Shown in pieces: positions 1 to 7,614 of a stretch of DNA of 64,000 bases. The stretch lies in the NCBI RefSeq assembly GCF_005281615.1, contig NZ_SZZM01000006.1, positions 62,001 to 126,000 on the forward strand. Direction: 5' to 3'. Every line of letters begins with the position of its first letter. Positions within the stretch are counted from its first letter, which is position 1. This DNA is from Rhodoligotrophos defluvii. Lineage in GTDB: Bacteria; Pseudomonadota; Alphaproteobacteria; Rhizobiales; Im1. The notes beneath the pieces were generated by a model. The model was not told the DNA's origin. It was given only the letters and a program-made list of their open reading frames with translations, and did not search any database. Made by a program: the position numbers and the translations under genes.

Positions 1-285
1 TTCATTGTCCTCCAGGGCCGCATAGAGGACGTCCCCTTCCTCGCACATTACAGATCCAAAGGCGGGACCGCCGCACGCCACGGATAGCGCCCAGTCCAGT
101 GTCATCCAGCTTTTGCCGAGCTTCGGACGGCCGGCGAGGATGGTTAGACCTTCCACTATGTATCCCGGCACGACATAGCGCAGGGGCGGAAAGCTCTTAC
201 GTTGAAGTTCGTGAGCTGTGTAACCCGCGAAGGTCGGTTTTGCTTTCTTAGCCCTGGCGGAATCAAGCGGAACCAGAGTTGTCAT
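1..285 (-). CDS. AAA family (RepA/AAA_25-like) ATPase, N-terminal part
   Basis: Partial gene: 95 codons are in the window and the C-terminus is off the left edge. The ATG is at 283-285. The reading frame contains a Walker A motif GRPKLGKS at about residues 54-61, followed by WMTLDWALSVACGG. This resembles the N-terminus of RecA-like AAA_25 ATPases (RepA-type replicative helicase proteins) common on plasmids and integrated elements. In that family ATP hydrolysis drives DNA unwinding for element replication. The start codon overlaps the stop codon of a preceding short frame (ATGA at 282-285), suggesting translational coupling. Its place at the tRNA-bounded end supports a mobile-element origin. 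Family is fairly sure; exact function is inferred because only the N-terminus is visible. Confidence 0.75.
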   Translation of the reverse strand, partial: MTTLVPLDSARAKKAKPTFAGYTAHELQRKSFPPLRYVVPGYIVEGLTILAGRPKLGKSWMTLDWALSVACGGPAFGSVMCEEGDVLYAALEDNE

Positions 286-461
286 GCCTCCTCCGGCTCA
301 CTTGGAGCGAATCCATGGATTCCTAGTCGGGTGGCTACAGCCATGACAAAGGCGAGTTCGGTCAAAGCTGGCCTTAGCTCTTGAGTGTACCTCGTTTTCT
401 TCGCGCCCAAGAAACGCCCAAGATATCCGTGACCCAATCGTGAACGAAAGTGAACGTTTGA
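282..461 (-). CDS. Possible small protein upstream of the element ATPase
   Basis: An open minus-strand frame ends at 282 with a TGA that overlaps the ATPase start by four bases. A possible in-frame ATG is at 342-344, with further open sequence upstream as far as the tRNA remnant. The C-terminal residues are MAVATRLGIHGFAPSEPEEA. I recognise no domain. The stop/start overlap is the only argument that it is translated. The start is not determined, so the upper boundary given is arbitrary. The part of the frame antisense to the tRNA remnant is certainly not coding. Confidence 0.2.
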   Translation of the reverse strand, partial: SNVHFRSRLGHGYLGRFLGAKKTRYTQELRPALTELAFVMAVATRLGIHGFAPSEPEEA

Positions 462-506
462 GGTCCTAGAAGATCGGCTTTTGGCAGATTTCCGGGCCGG
501 CTTCTC

Positions 507-553
507 TGTTGACATCGTAGGGGTCACTGGTTCGATCCCAGTACCGCCCACCA
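507..553 (+). other. attR-like site: 3' portion of tRNA-Val(GAC)
   Basis: The sequence contains the anticodon loop TTGACAT (anticodon GAC), the 3' anticodon stem, the variable loop, a perfect T arm (ACTGG-TTCGATC-CCAGT), the 3' acceptor strand ACCGCCC, discriminator A and encoded CCA at 551-553. The 5' acceptor strand (GGGCGGT expected), the D arm and a proper 5' anticodon stem are absent, so this is not a functional tRNA gene. Such 3' copies are the hallmark of tyrosine-recombinase integration into a tRNA gene. Confidence 0.85.
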
Positions 554-567
554 TCAAAATCAATGAC

Positions 568-666
568 TTAGCTGATTGCTTCTGCGCGACTCATCTGCGC
601 AGGAACCGTCAGATCGATGAAGGCTGCCCGCGGCAGCCCCGGGAAGGTGCCATCGCGCAGCTTCAC
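568..666 (-). CDS. Short, probably truncated frame coupled to livF
   Basis: A 32-residue frame starts with GTG at 664-666, overlapping the livF stop as GTGA, the classical coupling arrangement. An upstream GGAGAG lies inside the livF end. It runs only 15 bp short of the tRNA-Val remnant before a TAA at 568-570. The sequence (MKLRDGTFPGLPRAAFIDLT...) matches no family I know. A coupled start at the end of an ABC operon, with such a short product against an integration boundary, suggests the 5' remnant of a gene whose remainder was lost. A genuine microprotein or chance overlap is also possible. Confidence 0.3.
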   Translation of the reverse strand: MKLRDGTFPGLPRAAFIDLTVPAQMSRAEAIS

Positions 667-1352
667 GAAGAATGTCGCAACCTCTCCTTCAACTCCGTAG
701 CGGGACAGGACAGCTTGACGCTTCCACGCTCCATCACCATCGCCCTGTCGGCCATCGGCAGGGCGATGTCGACATGCTGCTCCACAATCACGATCGCCGT
801 GCCGCGCACTGCCCATCCGCGCAGGAAGTTCAGGATCGGCGGCAGCAGCGCCTGCGCCAGTCCCAGCGAAGGCTCGTCGCACAGAAGCACCTTGGGCTGG
901 GCCACGAAGGCTTGGGCCAGCGCCAGCATCTGCTGTTGCCCGCCAGACAGGCTGCGCGCGGGCTCATTCCTACGCTCCCTGAGTATCGGGAAGACCTCGA
1001 ACACCTCTTCCGCGGCCCTGTCGAAGGCAGCGCGGTCTCTGCGGATCACGCCGCCCAACCGCAGATTGTCCCACACGCTGATCTCGGGGAACACGCGGTG
1101 CCCATCGAGCACGAGGCGCAGCCCATGCCCTGCGATCAGCTCCGGCTTCAGACGGCCGATCTCGCGCCCTTCAAACAGGATCGAGCCGCGCTCGGGCCGG
1201 ATGAAGCCGCCGATCGTGCGCAGCAGCGTCGACTTGCCGGCGCCGTTCTCGCCAACGATGAGCAGCACCTCGCCCGCTGCGACCTGAAGGCTGACGTCGC
1301 GCAGCACAGGCACGCTGCCGTAGCCTGAGTGAAGGTTTCTGACCTCAAGCAT
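663..1352 (-). CDS. livF: Branched-chain-type ABC transporter ATPase LivF
   Basis: A 229-residue cytoplasmic ATPase of a HAAT-family importer, powering uptake with the LivG domain encoded just upstream. Visible motifs are Walker A GENGAGKST near residue 36, signature LSGGQQQM, and Walker B VLLCDEPSLGL with the catalytic Glu. Length is typical of LivF (about 230-240). Its ATG overlaps the end of the livM-livG frame by 8 bp, so it is translated as part of the operon livK-livH-livM/G-livF. Given neighbouring acyl-CoA catabolic genes, the cargo is more likely a carboxylic acid than an amino acid (inference). Confidence 0.92.
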   Translation of the reverse strand: MLEVRNLHSGYGSVPVLRDVSLQVAAGEVLLIVGENGAGKSTLLRTIGGFIRPERGSILFEGREIGRLKPELIAGHGLRLVLDGHRVFPEISVWDNLRLGGVIRRDRAAFDRAAEEVFEVFPILRERRNEPARSLSGGQQQMLALAQAFVAQPKVLLCDEPSLGLAQALLPPILNFLRGWAVRGTAIVIVEQHVDIALPMADRAMVMERGSVKLSCPATELKERLRHSS

Positions 1353-3083
1353 GGACCGGCTCTATGAACAGCTTGCGCGCCTCCGGGTTGGAGGCAACTT
1401 CCTGCGGCGTGCCCATGGCCACGATCCGTCCGCCCTCCATGACCGCCACCGCATCCGCAACGCGCCAGACGAGGGCCAGATCGTGCTCGACCAGCAGGAT
1501 CGTCCTGCCGCTCTCGTTGCGCAGGCGGCGGAGCAGCACCTCAAGCTGGCCACGCTCCTCCCGCGACAGGCCGGCGGCCGGCTCGTCCAGAAGGATGATA
1601 TCCGCGCCGGTCAGGATCACCCGCAGCACCTCGATCGAGCGCCGCTGGCCGTGCGGAATCCGCTCGGTGCCGATATGATCCAGCCGTTCGCGGAGCCCGG
1701 ACAAGCGTTCATCCGCCGCACCCGATCCTCCGGGGCGATGGCGCGCGGCCTCCGCACCGATGCCGATATTTTCCCAAGCCGTCAGAGAGTTGAAGATGCG
1801 CGGCGTCTGGAACGTCCGGCCCACGCCCATCCGGGCCACCGATGCCGGCGACCGGCCGGCGATCGGCTCGCCACGGACCGCGATCGAGCCCGCCGACAGC
1901 CGGCTGAAGCCGGTGATGGCGTTGATGAGCGAAGTCTTGCCGGACCCGTTGGCCCCAACCAGCCCGACGATGCGGCCCGCGGGAATGTCGAGGTCGACAT
2001 TGTCGAGCGCTCGCACGGCCCCGAACGACTTGCTGGCGCCGCGGATCGAGATCGCGGGCTGCCTTTCGCCGCCACCGCCTGATACTGTCGGCAGCGGCAG
2101 GTCGTCGGGCGCAAGCTGAATGTCCTTGCCCGCAGCCGCACCGCGGAAGCGCCGCTCCAGCGAGCCGATCAGCCCGTCGGGCATCAGCAGCATCACCAGC
2201 AGCGCCACGACGCCGTAAGCGAGCAGGCGGTAATCAACGAACTGGACGAGGAGTACGTTGGGCAGCAGATGCAGCAGGTAGACGCCTGCGAGCGGCCCGA
2301 AGATTTGGCCGCGCCCGCCCACGATCACCACCAGGAAGATGAGGATGGACAGTTCGAGGTGGAATGCCGCCGGACTGACGAAGCCGACGATGGGCGGATA
2401 GAGTGCCCCGGCCAGGCCGGTCAACGCCGCGACCGCGCAGAACACCGCGGATCGGACCACGCCGGGGCGGATGCCGAGGGTCTGCGCCGATTCGGGGCTC
2501 ACGCCAGCGATGCGGACCTTGCGGCCCACCGCCGAGCGCCGGATCACGAGATGGCCGGCGACCGCGAGGCAGGCGAGCCCGGTGGCTGCGAGCGACAGCG
2601 GTGTGATGCCGAAGAAAAGCGGCTGCTTCCAGGCACCGGCGGGCACGGAGATGCCGTTGATGCCGTTGGTGTAGCGGTCAAGCGAAAAGAGCAGCTCCGG
2701 GAACACCATTGCCACGCTGAGCGTGACGAAGCCAAGATAGTAGCCTTGAACCCTGAGCGCCGGGATGGCGTAGATGAGGCCGGCGATAGCGCCCCCAAGC
2801 GTGGCGAGGCTGACTGCCGCGATCCAGGACAAACCGTGCATGGACAGCGCCATCGCCGTCACATAGGCCCCGGTGCCAAAAATCGCACCCTGTCCGAACG
2901 AGACCTGGTTGGCGTCGTAGGCAGGAAGTTCTGCGCGACGGCGACGACGATAAGCACGTTGACGAATTGGAAGCTGTAGGCCCAGTAGCCGCTACCCGTC
3001 AGGTCGGGAATCAGCCCCGTAAGGACGATGCAGACGAGTGCCGCGGCCAGCTGAATGTTTTCGGAGTTGAATGTTGGGCGCAT
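1345..3083 (-). pseudogene. Fused LivM permease-LivG ATPase gene with a frameshift in livM
   Basis: The start at 3081-3083 (MRPTFNSENIQ) is preceded by GAGAGG and opens a LivM permease. After QNFL the frame fails. The permease continues in the +1 frame as AYDANQVSFGQG and then runs as one protein to 1345. One G appears to be missing near 2922 (CTGCCTAC where CTGGCCTAC would restore the frame). Downstream there are further LivM membrane helices, a linker rich in Gly and Pro, and a full LivG ATPase with Walker A GANGSGKTS and Walker B IILLDEPAAGL. Without the frameshift the product would be a single permease-ATPase chain of about 580 residues, a known fusion type. Internal starts such as the ATG at 2860-2862 could still make LivG with a shortened LivM. 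A sequencing error cannot be excluded. Confidence 0.8.
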
Positions 3084-3096
3084 CGCGGTCGGCCTC

Positions 3097-3978
3097 TCAG
3101 AACCGGCGCGCTGTATGTGCACCGAACAGGCCACTCGGCCGAAGGAGCAGGATCAGCGTCAGGATGATCAAGGAGACGAAACCCTCGTATTGTCCGCCAA
3201 ACTGGTAGGTGGCGATCATGGCGATGATGCCCACCACCGGGCCGCAGACGACGGCGCCGGTCATATTGCCCATGCCGCCGACGACCGCCACGACGAAGCC
3301 GGAAATGACGTAGCGGATGCCGGCCTCGGGGCTGATGGAGATGATCGGGGCGGCGGCGTAACCGGCTGTGCCGACGACAAGGCCACTCAGCGCGAAGGCC
3401 GCGATTTGCAGGCGGCGAACCCGAAGACCGGCGGCCGCGGCCGCGTCGAGATCCTGCGACAGCGCGCTCAGCGCCAGCCCCTGCAGCGACTTGCGGAAAT
3501 AGAGGCGCAGCGCCAGGAACCAGGCGAGCGCGAGCGCCGGCAACACGAGATAAGGCATCGACGTGAACATGCCCAGCACTTGGAACGACGGCACCCGGCC
3601 CACGAATTCGGCCGACCACGGACCGAGCGTCAGCAGCAGCAGCGCACTGATGATGATGGAGACCGATAGCGTCGTGATCAGCCATGACTGCTGCTCGGTC
3701 GAGTGCCTGAGCGGCCAAAGCGTGACGACGCCCTGCACCGCCATCAGCGCCGCCATAGAGAGGCCGGCGATGGCCAAGCCCAGGAACCAGACCGGCGTAC
3801 CGTAGCCGCCAGCGGAGAACCAGGCGCCAATCAGGCCGCCGAGGACGAGCATGCCGCCCTGCGCGAAGTTCAGGATATGGGTCGCCTGATAGATGACGTT
3901 CAGGCTGATGGCGATCAGCGCGAAGATCGCGCCAAGGCCCAAGCCTCGCATCGATATGAAGACAAGCTCGTCGAACAC
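3097..3978 (-). CDS. livH: Branched-chain-type ABC transporter permease LivH
   Basis: A 293-residue inner-membrane permease that pairs with LivM. The N-terminus contains the LivH hallmark LIAISLNVIYQATHILNFAQGG, with multiple hydrophobic helices to the C-terminus. The GTG start at 3976-3978 is chosen because AGGAA lies four bases upstream and the family usually begins just before this first helix. A longer frame to 4044 exists but its extra residues (arginine-rich, RPFRSFSGRAG) are unlike LivH N-termini. It lies between the binding-protein gene and livM/livG with a 13-bp gap to the latter. Confidence 0.9.
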   Translation of the reverse strand: MFDELVFISMRGLGLGAIFALIAISLNVIYQATHILNFAQGGMLVLGGLIGAWFSAGGYGTPVWFLGLAIAGLSMAALMAVQGVVTLWPLRHSTEQQSWLITTLSVSIIISALLLLTLGPWSAEFVGRVPSFQVLGMFTSMPYLVLPALALAWFLALRLYFRKSLQGLALSALSQDLDAAAAAGLRVRRLQIAAFALSGLVVGTAGYAAAPIISISPEAGIRYVISGFVVAVVGGMGNMTGAVVCGPVVGIIAMIATYQFGGQYEGFVSLIILTLILLLRPSGLFGAHTARRF

Positions 3979-4054
3979 GGTTCCTGCCCGGCCGGAAAAG
4001 GATCGGAAAGGGCGGCAGGCCGAGACCCGCCACCCTTTGTGCATACCGGCGTGC

Positions 4055-5308
4055 TCAGCAGCCGGAACGTCTCATCAGGCCATCGGCGCGCGTCTCGTTG
4101 GGGCGGTCGACGATCGCCAGCTCGTCGGGACCGAACAGGAAGTGGCTTTCGCTGCTCGGCGAGATCGCGCCGTGGATCAGCGGCACCTTTGAGCCCTCCG
4201 TCTCGATCCACTTCGCGAGCGTCGGCCCGTCGGTGCCGCCGGTCGCCTCGATGCCGGCGGCGAGCAGCTTGACGGCGTCATAATACTCGCTGGCGAGGCT
4301 GACCGAAACCTTGCCGGCCTGGTCGGGCGCGAAGGCTTCCAGAGCACGCGAGAACTCGGCATAGGGGCTCGCGCCCTCCGCGTCGTCGGCGCAGTAGGTC
4401 ATGCCCTTGTAGGCGACGCTGTGGACGTTCTCGAAGGCTTCGGCGCCCACCGAGCGGGCGATGGCCGGCGCATAGACCGACATGGCGGTGGCGCCGACCA
4501 CCTTCGGCTGCCAGCCGACCTGGGCGAGCGTCTTCAGCATCCGCCCCCCGTCCTCGACGGTGCTGGTGAAGAAGATCACCGCACCCGGGGCCGCCCGGCG
4601 CAACGACAGGATCTGCGGCGACAGGTCGTCGGCGCGGAAGCGGTACTCCTGTTCCGCGGCGAGCGCGATGCCGCGCGCCTCGAGGTTCTTCTTCACCTCC
4701 GCGACGCCCGAACGCGACTGGCCACCATCGTCGGCAAGGATGCCGACCGTCTTCACGCCGAGCTGGTCGGCGACGTAGTCGACCATCACCTTGGCCGCCG
4801 TGGCGGCGCTGGTGTTGAACGAGAAGTGATAGGGTCCGACTTCGGGGGTCAGCGCCGCCGTGCCTGCATTGGTGATCTGTACCACCTTTGCTTGCGTGGC
4901 CACCTCGACGGCCGGCACCGCCTCCTGGCTGACGAGCGGCCCGATCAGGATGTCGATGTTCTCGCGTTCGATAAGGCGGCGCGCCTCGCCAGCGGCGGTG
5001 GTCGGGTTGGACTGGGTGTCACCGCGCACGATCTCGATCTGACGGCCGAGCACGCCGCCGGCGGCATTGATCTCGGCGACGGCCATGTCGACGCCGATGG
5101 TCAGGGCGGCGCCGATGGCCGCCCCCGGACCCGTCGCCGAAGGCAGGACGCCGAAGCGGATGGGTTCCTGCGCCCGCACGCTGGACATGCCCACGGCCAA
5201 GCCGGCGATAGCCATGCCGAGCACGAGCGCGCTCGCCTTGAGCAGGCCGCGTCGCCGACGGTCCGGTGAACGCTCATTCGAATAGACTGCGTGTGCGATG
5301 GTGGTCAT
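4055..5308 (-). CDS. ABC transporter substrate-binding protein (LivK/Peripla_BP_6 type)
   Basis: A 417-residue periplasmic receptor for the importer encoded downstream. The ATG at 5306-5308 follows GGGAGG. The N-terminus carries RRRR followed by a hydrophobic stretch (GLLKASALVLGMAIAGLAVG) and a VRAQEP cleavage region, so it is a signal peptide, possibly Tat-like. The mature start IRFGVLPSATGPGAA and the later GVDMAVAEINAAGG are typical of branched-chain/aromatic/urea receptors. It is first in its operon. The promoter at 5401-5429 overlaps an AACATTCGTT box shared with four other promoters of this cluster, so it is probably repressed by the local TetR. The ligand is unknown. Confidence 0.9.
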   Translation of the reverse strand: MTTIAHAVYSNERSPDRRRRGLLKASALVLGMAIAGLAVGMSSVRAQEPIRFGVLPSATGPGAAIGAALTIGVDMAVAEINAAGGVLGRQIEIVRGDTQSNPTTAAGEARRLIERENIDILIGPLVSQEAVPAVEVATQAKVVQITNAGTAALTPEVGPYHFSFNTSAATAAKVMVDYVADQLGVKTVGILADDGGQSRSGVAEVKKNLEARGIALAAEQEYRFRADDLSPQILSLRRAAPGAVIFFTSTVEDGGRMLKTLAQVGWQPKVVGATAMSVYAPAIARSVGAEAFENVHSVAYKGMTYCADDAEGASPYAEFSRALEAFAPDQAGKVSVSLASEYYDAVKLLAAGIEATGGTDGPTLAKWIETEGSKVPLIHGAISPSSESHFLFGPDELAIVDRPNETRADGLMRRSGC

Positions 5309-5400
5309 GATTTCCTCCCTGAACCACTGCGAACCCTGCCTAATCGGCACGGCGCGTCGGCATTCTCTGACTGATGCATCTTCCGCCTCGTGGCCAAATT

Positions 5401-5429
5401 TTGTAACATTCGTTCGATTTTTGTGTCAA
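5401..5429 (-). promoter_or_regulatory. Promoter of the livK operon with TetR-type box
   Basis: On the minus strand: -35 TTGACA (5424-5429), 17-bp spacer, -10 TTACAA (5401-5406). The box AACATTCGTT at 5405-5414 fits AACnnnnGTT and overlaps spacer and -10. The same box type sits inside four other promoters of the cluster. Confidence 0.65.
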
Positions 5430-5492
5430 TCAGGCTTTTCTCCGCGCATGATCTTCTCAGAAAGGCGGGGAGATCTGAGGTGCCATGCGCGC

Positions 5493-5521
5493 TTGAATGT
5501 TTTTCTAACTGTTATTAGAAG
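5493..5521 (+). promoter_or_regulatory. Promoter of the SDR/acyl-CoA dehydrogenase operon with palindrome
   Basis: Plausible -35 TTGAAT (5493-5498), 17-bp spacer and weak -10 TAGAAG (5516-5521). The palindrome TTCTAACTGTTATTAGAA (5503-5520) covers spacer and -10. It shares TTCTAAC with the other boxes and is the most palindromic of the set at its edges. Confidence 0.5.
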
Positions 5522-5550
5522 ATCACAAGACGGTATCGGGAGGAGAGTTC

Positions 5551-6315
5551 GTGACGGAACGGCATAAATTGGCCATCGTGGTGGGGGGCGCGCGTGGCAT
5601 CGGCCGTGCCGTGTGCATGGCAGTAGCGCACCTCTACCAGACCGTGGGCATCGTCTATCAGAGCGACCATGAGGCCGCCGCGCTCACCGCCGGGCGCATC
5701 AACGCCGCGGGCGCAGCCGCGCGGCCGATGCAGCTCGATATCCGCGATGCCGATGAGGTGGCGAAGGCGATCGAAGCGGCGGCCCGCGACTGCGGCTCGC
5801 TCGATCTAATCGTCCACAGCGCCGGCGCCCGTTCGGCCTGGAAGCCTGTCCGCGAGCTATCGCCCGCCGAGTGGTCGGAGCTGATCGACGTCGATCTCAA
5901 CGGCTTCTTCAACGTCGTCAGCCCCGCGCTCAGGATCATGCATGCCCAGAGGCACGGCAACATCGTCGCCGTCACCTCGATCGCGGCGCGGGCGGCCTCG
6001 CCACGTTCGGCGCAGACGGCCGCCGCCAAGGCTGGCGTCGAGGCGATGATCCGGGTCATCGCGCGCGAGGAAGGGCGCAACGGCATCAGGGCCAATGCGG
6101 TCGCCGCGGGACTGACCGACACTGACCAGGGCCGCGACGCCATGCGGCATTGGGGAGACGACATGACCGGACGCATCATCGCTCAGTCGGCGCTGCGGCG
6201 CGTCGGCACACCCGAAGAGGTGGCACAGGTCGTTGCCTTCCTGGCCTCGCCGGCCGCGTCATACATCACCGGCCGCGTCATCGCCGCCGACGGCGGCCAG
6301 TTCATCAGCGCGTGA
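5551..6315 (+). CDS. Short-chain dehydrogenase/reductase with atypical active site
   Basis: A 254-residue SDR, GTG start at 5551 preceded by GGGAGGAGAG. The Rossmann NAD(P) motif GGARGIG lies at residues 12-18 and the C-terminal GRVIAADGGQ is standard for classical SDRs. Ser143 (VTSIAA) and Lys160 (AAAKAG) of the active site are present, but the residue four before the Lys is Thr156 where nearly all classical SDRs have Tyr. The enzyme may therefore be inactive, structural, or use another acid. It heads a + strand operon with an acyl-CoA dehydrogenase 18 bp downstream. The expected role would be 3-hydroxyacyl-CoA oxidation or a related redox step, but the substitution makes this uncertain. Confidence 0.85.
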   Translation: MTERHKLAIVVGGARGIGRAVCMAVAHLYQTVGIVYQSDHEAAALTAGRINAAGAAARPMQLDIRDADEVAKAIEAAARDCGSLDLIVHSAGARSAWKPVRELSPAEWSELIDVDLNGFFNVVSPALRIMHAQRHGNIVAVTSIAARAASPRSAQTAAAKAGVEAMIRVIAREEGRNGIRANAVAAGLTDTDQGRDAMRHWGDDMTGRIIAQSALRRVGTPEEVAQVVAFLASPAASYITGRVIAADGGQFISA

Positions 6316-6333
6316 GCCAGAGGAGGTACGGCG

Positions 6334-7536
6334 GTGGCGACCGGTTTCGAAGAGTTCCGGCTCGGCAGGCAGTTCGGGCTGACCGCGGACCAGACCGAGC
6401 TGTGCGATCACGCCAGCGACTATTTCAAGGCGGTTCTTCACCCGCTCCAGCAGCGCATGGACGACGAGGAATGGTGGCCGGCTGAGACGTTTCGCGAGGT
6501 TGCGGCCATGGGCTATCTCGGCACCACCATTCCGCCGGAGTATGGCGGCCAGGGCCTCGACTACCTGTCCTCGGGTTTGATCTGCGAGGTGATGGCCTAC
6601 TGGAACCCGGCCTTCGCCTTTTCCTGGCTCAACGCCGACAATCTTGTCATGGACAACCTTTACCGCAACGGAAATGAGCAGCAACGCAGGCGCTTCCTGC
6701 CGCGGTTGTGCACCGGAGAGCTGGTTGGCGCGCTGGGCATGACCGAGCCCGGTGCGGGATCGGACGCGCTCGGCTCGATGAAAACCAGCGCCCGGCGCGA
6801 CGGCGACGCTTATGTGGTGAGAGGGACAAAACTGTTCATCACCAACGGGCCGATCGCCGACCTCGTGCTGGTCTACGCCCGCACCGACCCGACCATGGGC
6901 CGTTCCAAGGGTATTTCGGCGCTGATTGTCGAGAAGGAGTCCGGCGGTTTCAGAGTCGCGCAGAAGCTCGACAAGATGGGCTTTCGCGGCAGTCCGACCG
7001 GCGAGCTGGTCTTCGAGGACTGCCGGGTGCCGGCAGCGAACCTGCTCGGCGAGGAGAATCGCGGCCACATCATCATGCATTCGGGTCTCGACCTCGAGCG
7101 GGTGCTGTCGGCTATGCTGTGCATCGGGCCGGCCCGGCGCGCACTCGACCTCGCTATCGACCACGCCAAGCTGCGCGAGCAGTTCGGTAAGCCGATCGGC
7201 TCGTTTCAGATGATCCAGGCCAAGCTGGCAGAAATGTATGTGGCGCTCGAATCGGCGCGCACCTTCGTCTATCGCGTGCTCGATGCCTGCAACAGCGTGC
7301 AGGACGGCGATCTCGGCCGCGGCCGCATTCACAAGCTGGCGGCCGCTGCTCTATACAAGGCGGCCGAGGCCGGAAAGTTCGTGATGGACGAAGCCGTGCA
7401 GATCCACGGCGGCTCCGGCTACATGCGCGACACTGAGATCAACCGCCTCTACCGCACCACCAAGGTGATGGAGATCGCCGCCGGCTCCCAGGAGATCAGG
7501 CGCCTGATCATCGCCGGCGACTTGCTGAAAGGCTGA
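6334..7536 (+). CDS. Acyl-CoA dehydrogenase, isovaleryl-CoA dehydrogenase-like
   Basis: A 400-residue FAD enzyme that introduces an alpha,beta double bond into an acyl-CoA. GTG start at 6334 after AGAGGAGG. Family signatures GMTEPGAGSD (about 136-144) and QIHGGSGYMRD are present. The usual C-terminal catalytic Glu (EGT) is Ala-Gly-Ser here (EIAAGSQEIRR), but Glu255 in SGLDLER matches the catalytic Glu of isovaleryl-CoA dehydrogenase, so activity is expected. This type often handles methyl-branched or terpenoid acyl-CoAs (family knowledge). It follows the SDR gene and precedes the TetR gene on the same strand. Confidence 0.92.
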   Translation: MATGFEEFRLGRQFGLTADQTELCDHASDYFKAVLHPLQQRMDDEEWWPAETFREVAAMGYLGTTIPPEYGGQGLDYLSSGLICEVMAYWNPAFAFSWLNADNLVMDNLYRNGNEQQRRRFLPRLCTGELVGALGMTEPGAGSDALGSMKTSARRDGDAYVVRGTKLFITNGPIADLVLVYARTDPTMGRSKGISALIVEKESGGFRVAQKLDKMGFRGSPTGELVFEDCRVPAANLLGEENRGHIIMHSGLDLERVLSAMLCIGPARRALDLAIDHAKLREQFGKPIGSFQMIQAKLAEMYVALESARTFVYRVLDACNSVQDGDLGRGRIHKLAAAALYKAAEAGKFVMDEAVQIHGGSGYMRDTEINRLYRTTKVMEIAAGSQEIRRLIIAGDLLKG

Positions 7537-7614
7537 ATTTCGTGTTCTGGCTACATGGATCAGGCGCGTTGGGTGCGGCGGGCATTCGTTCGCCGGCATG
7601 GAAATGCAGGTTTG

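Larger units (their letters stand above)
1..506. mobile_element. Right terminal part of an integrated element (island or prophage)
   Basis: This segment lies between the left edge and a partial tRNA-Val copy at 507-553. Integrases that use tRNA genes leave a complete tRNA at one end and a copy of its 3' part at the other. The partial copy on the + strand therefore means the element lies to its left and native chromosome to its right. The segment holds the start of an AAA ATPase gene read leftward, away from the att site. The integrase and the intact tRNA-Val are expected off the left edge. The tRNA remnant is seen directly; the nature of the element is inference. Confidence 0.7.

Noticed and set aside
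282-563. Minus-strand 93-residue frame reading GTGIEPVTPTMS at its start
   Set aside because: Its first third is antisense to the tRNA-Val remnant, a well-known source of spurious reading frames. Only the end near 282-344 might be coding.
481-1287. Long + strand frame over livF
   Set aside because: It runs antisense to a clear livF gene, starts in the tRNA remnant and is Ser/Arg-rich with no domain.
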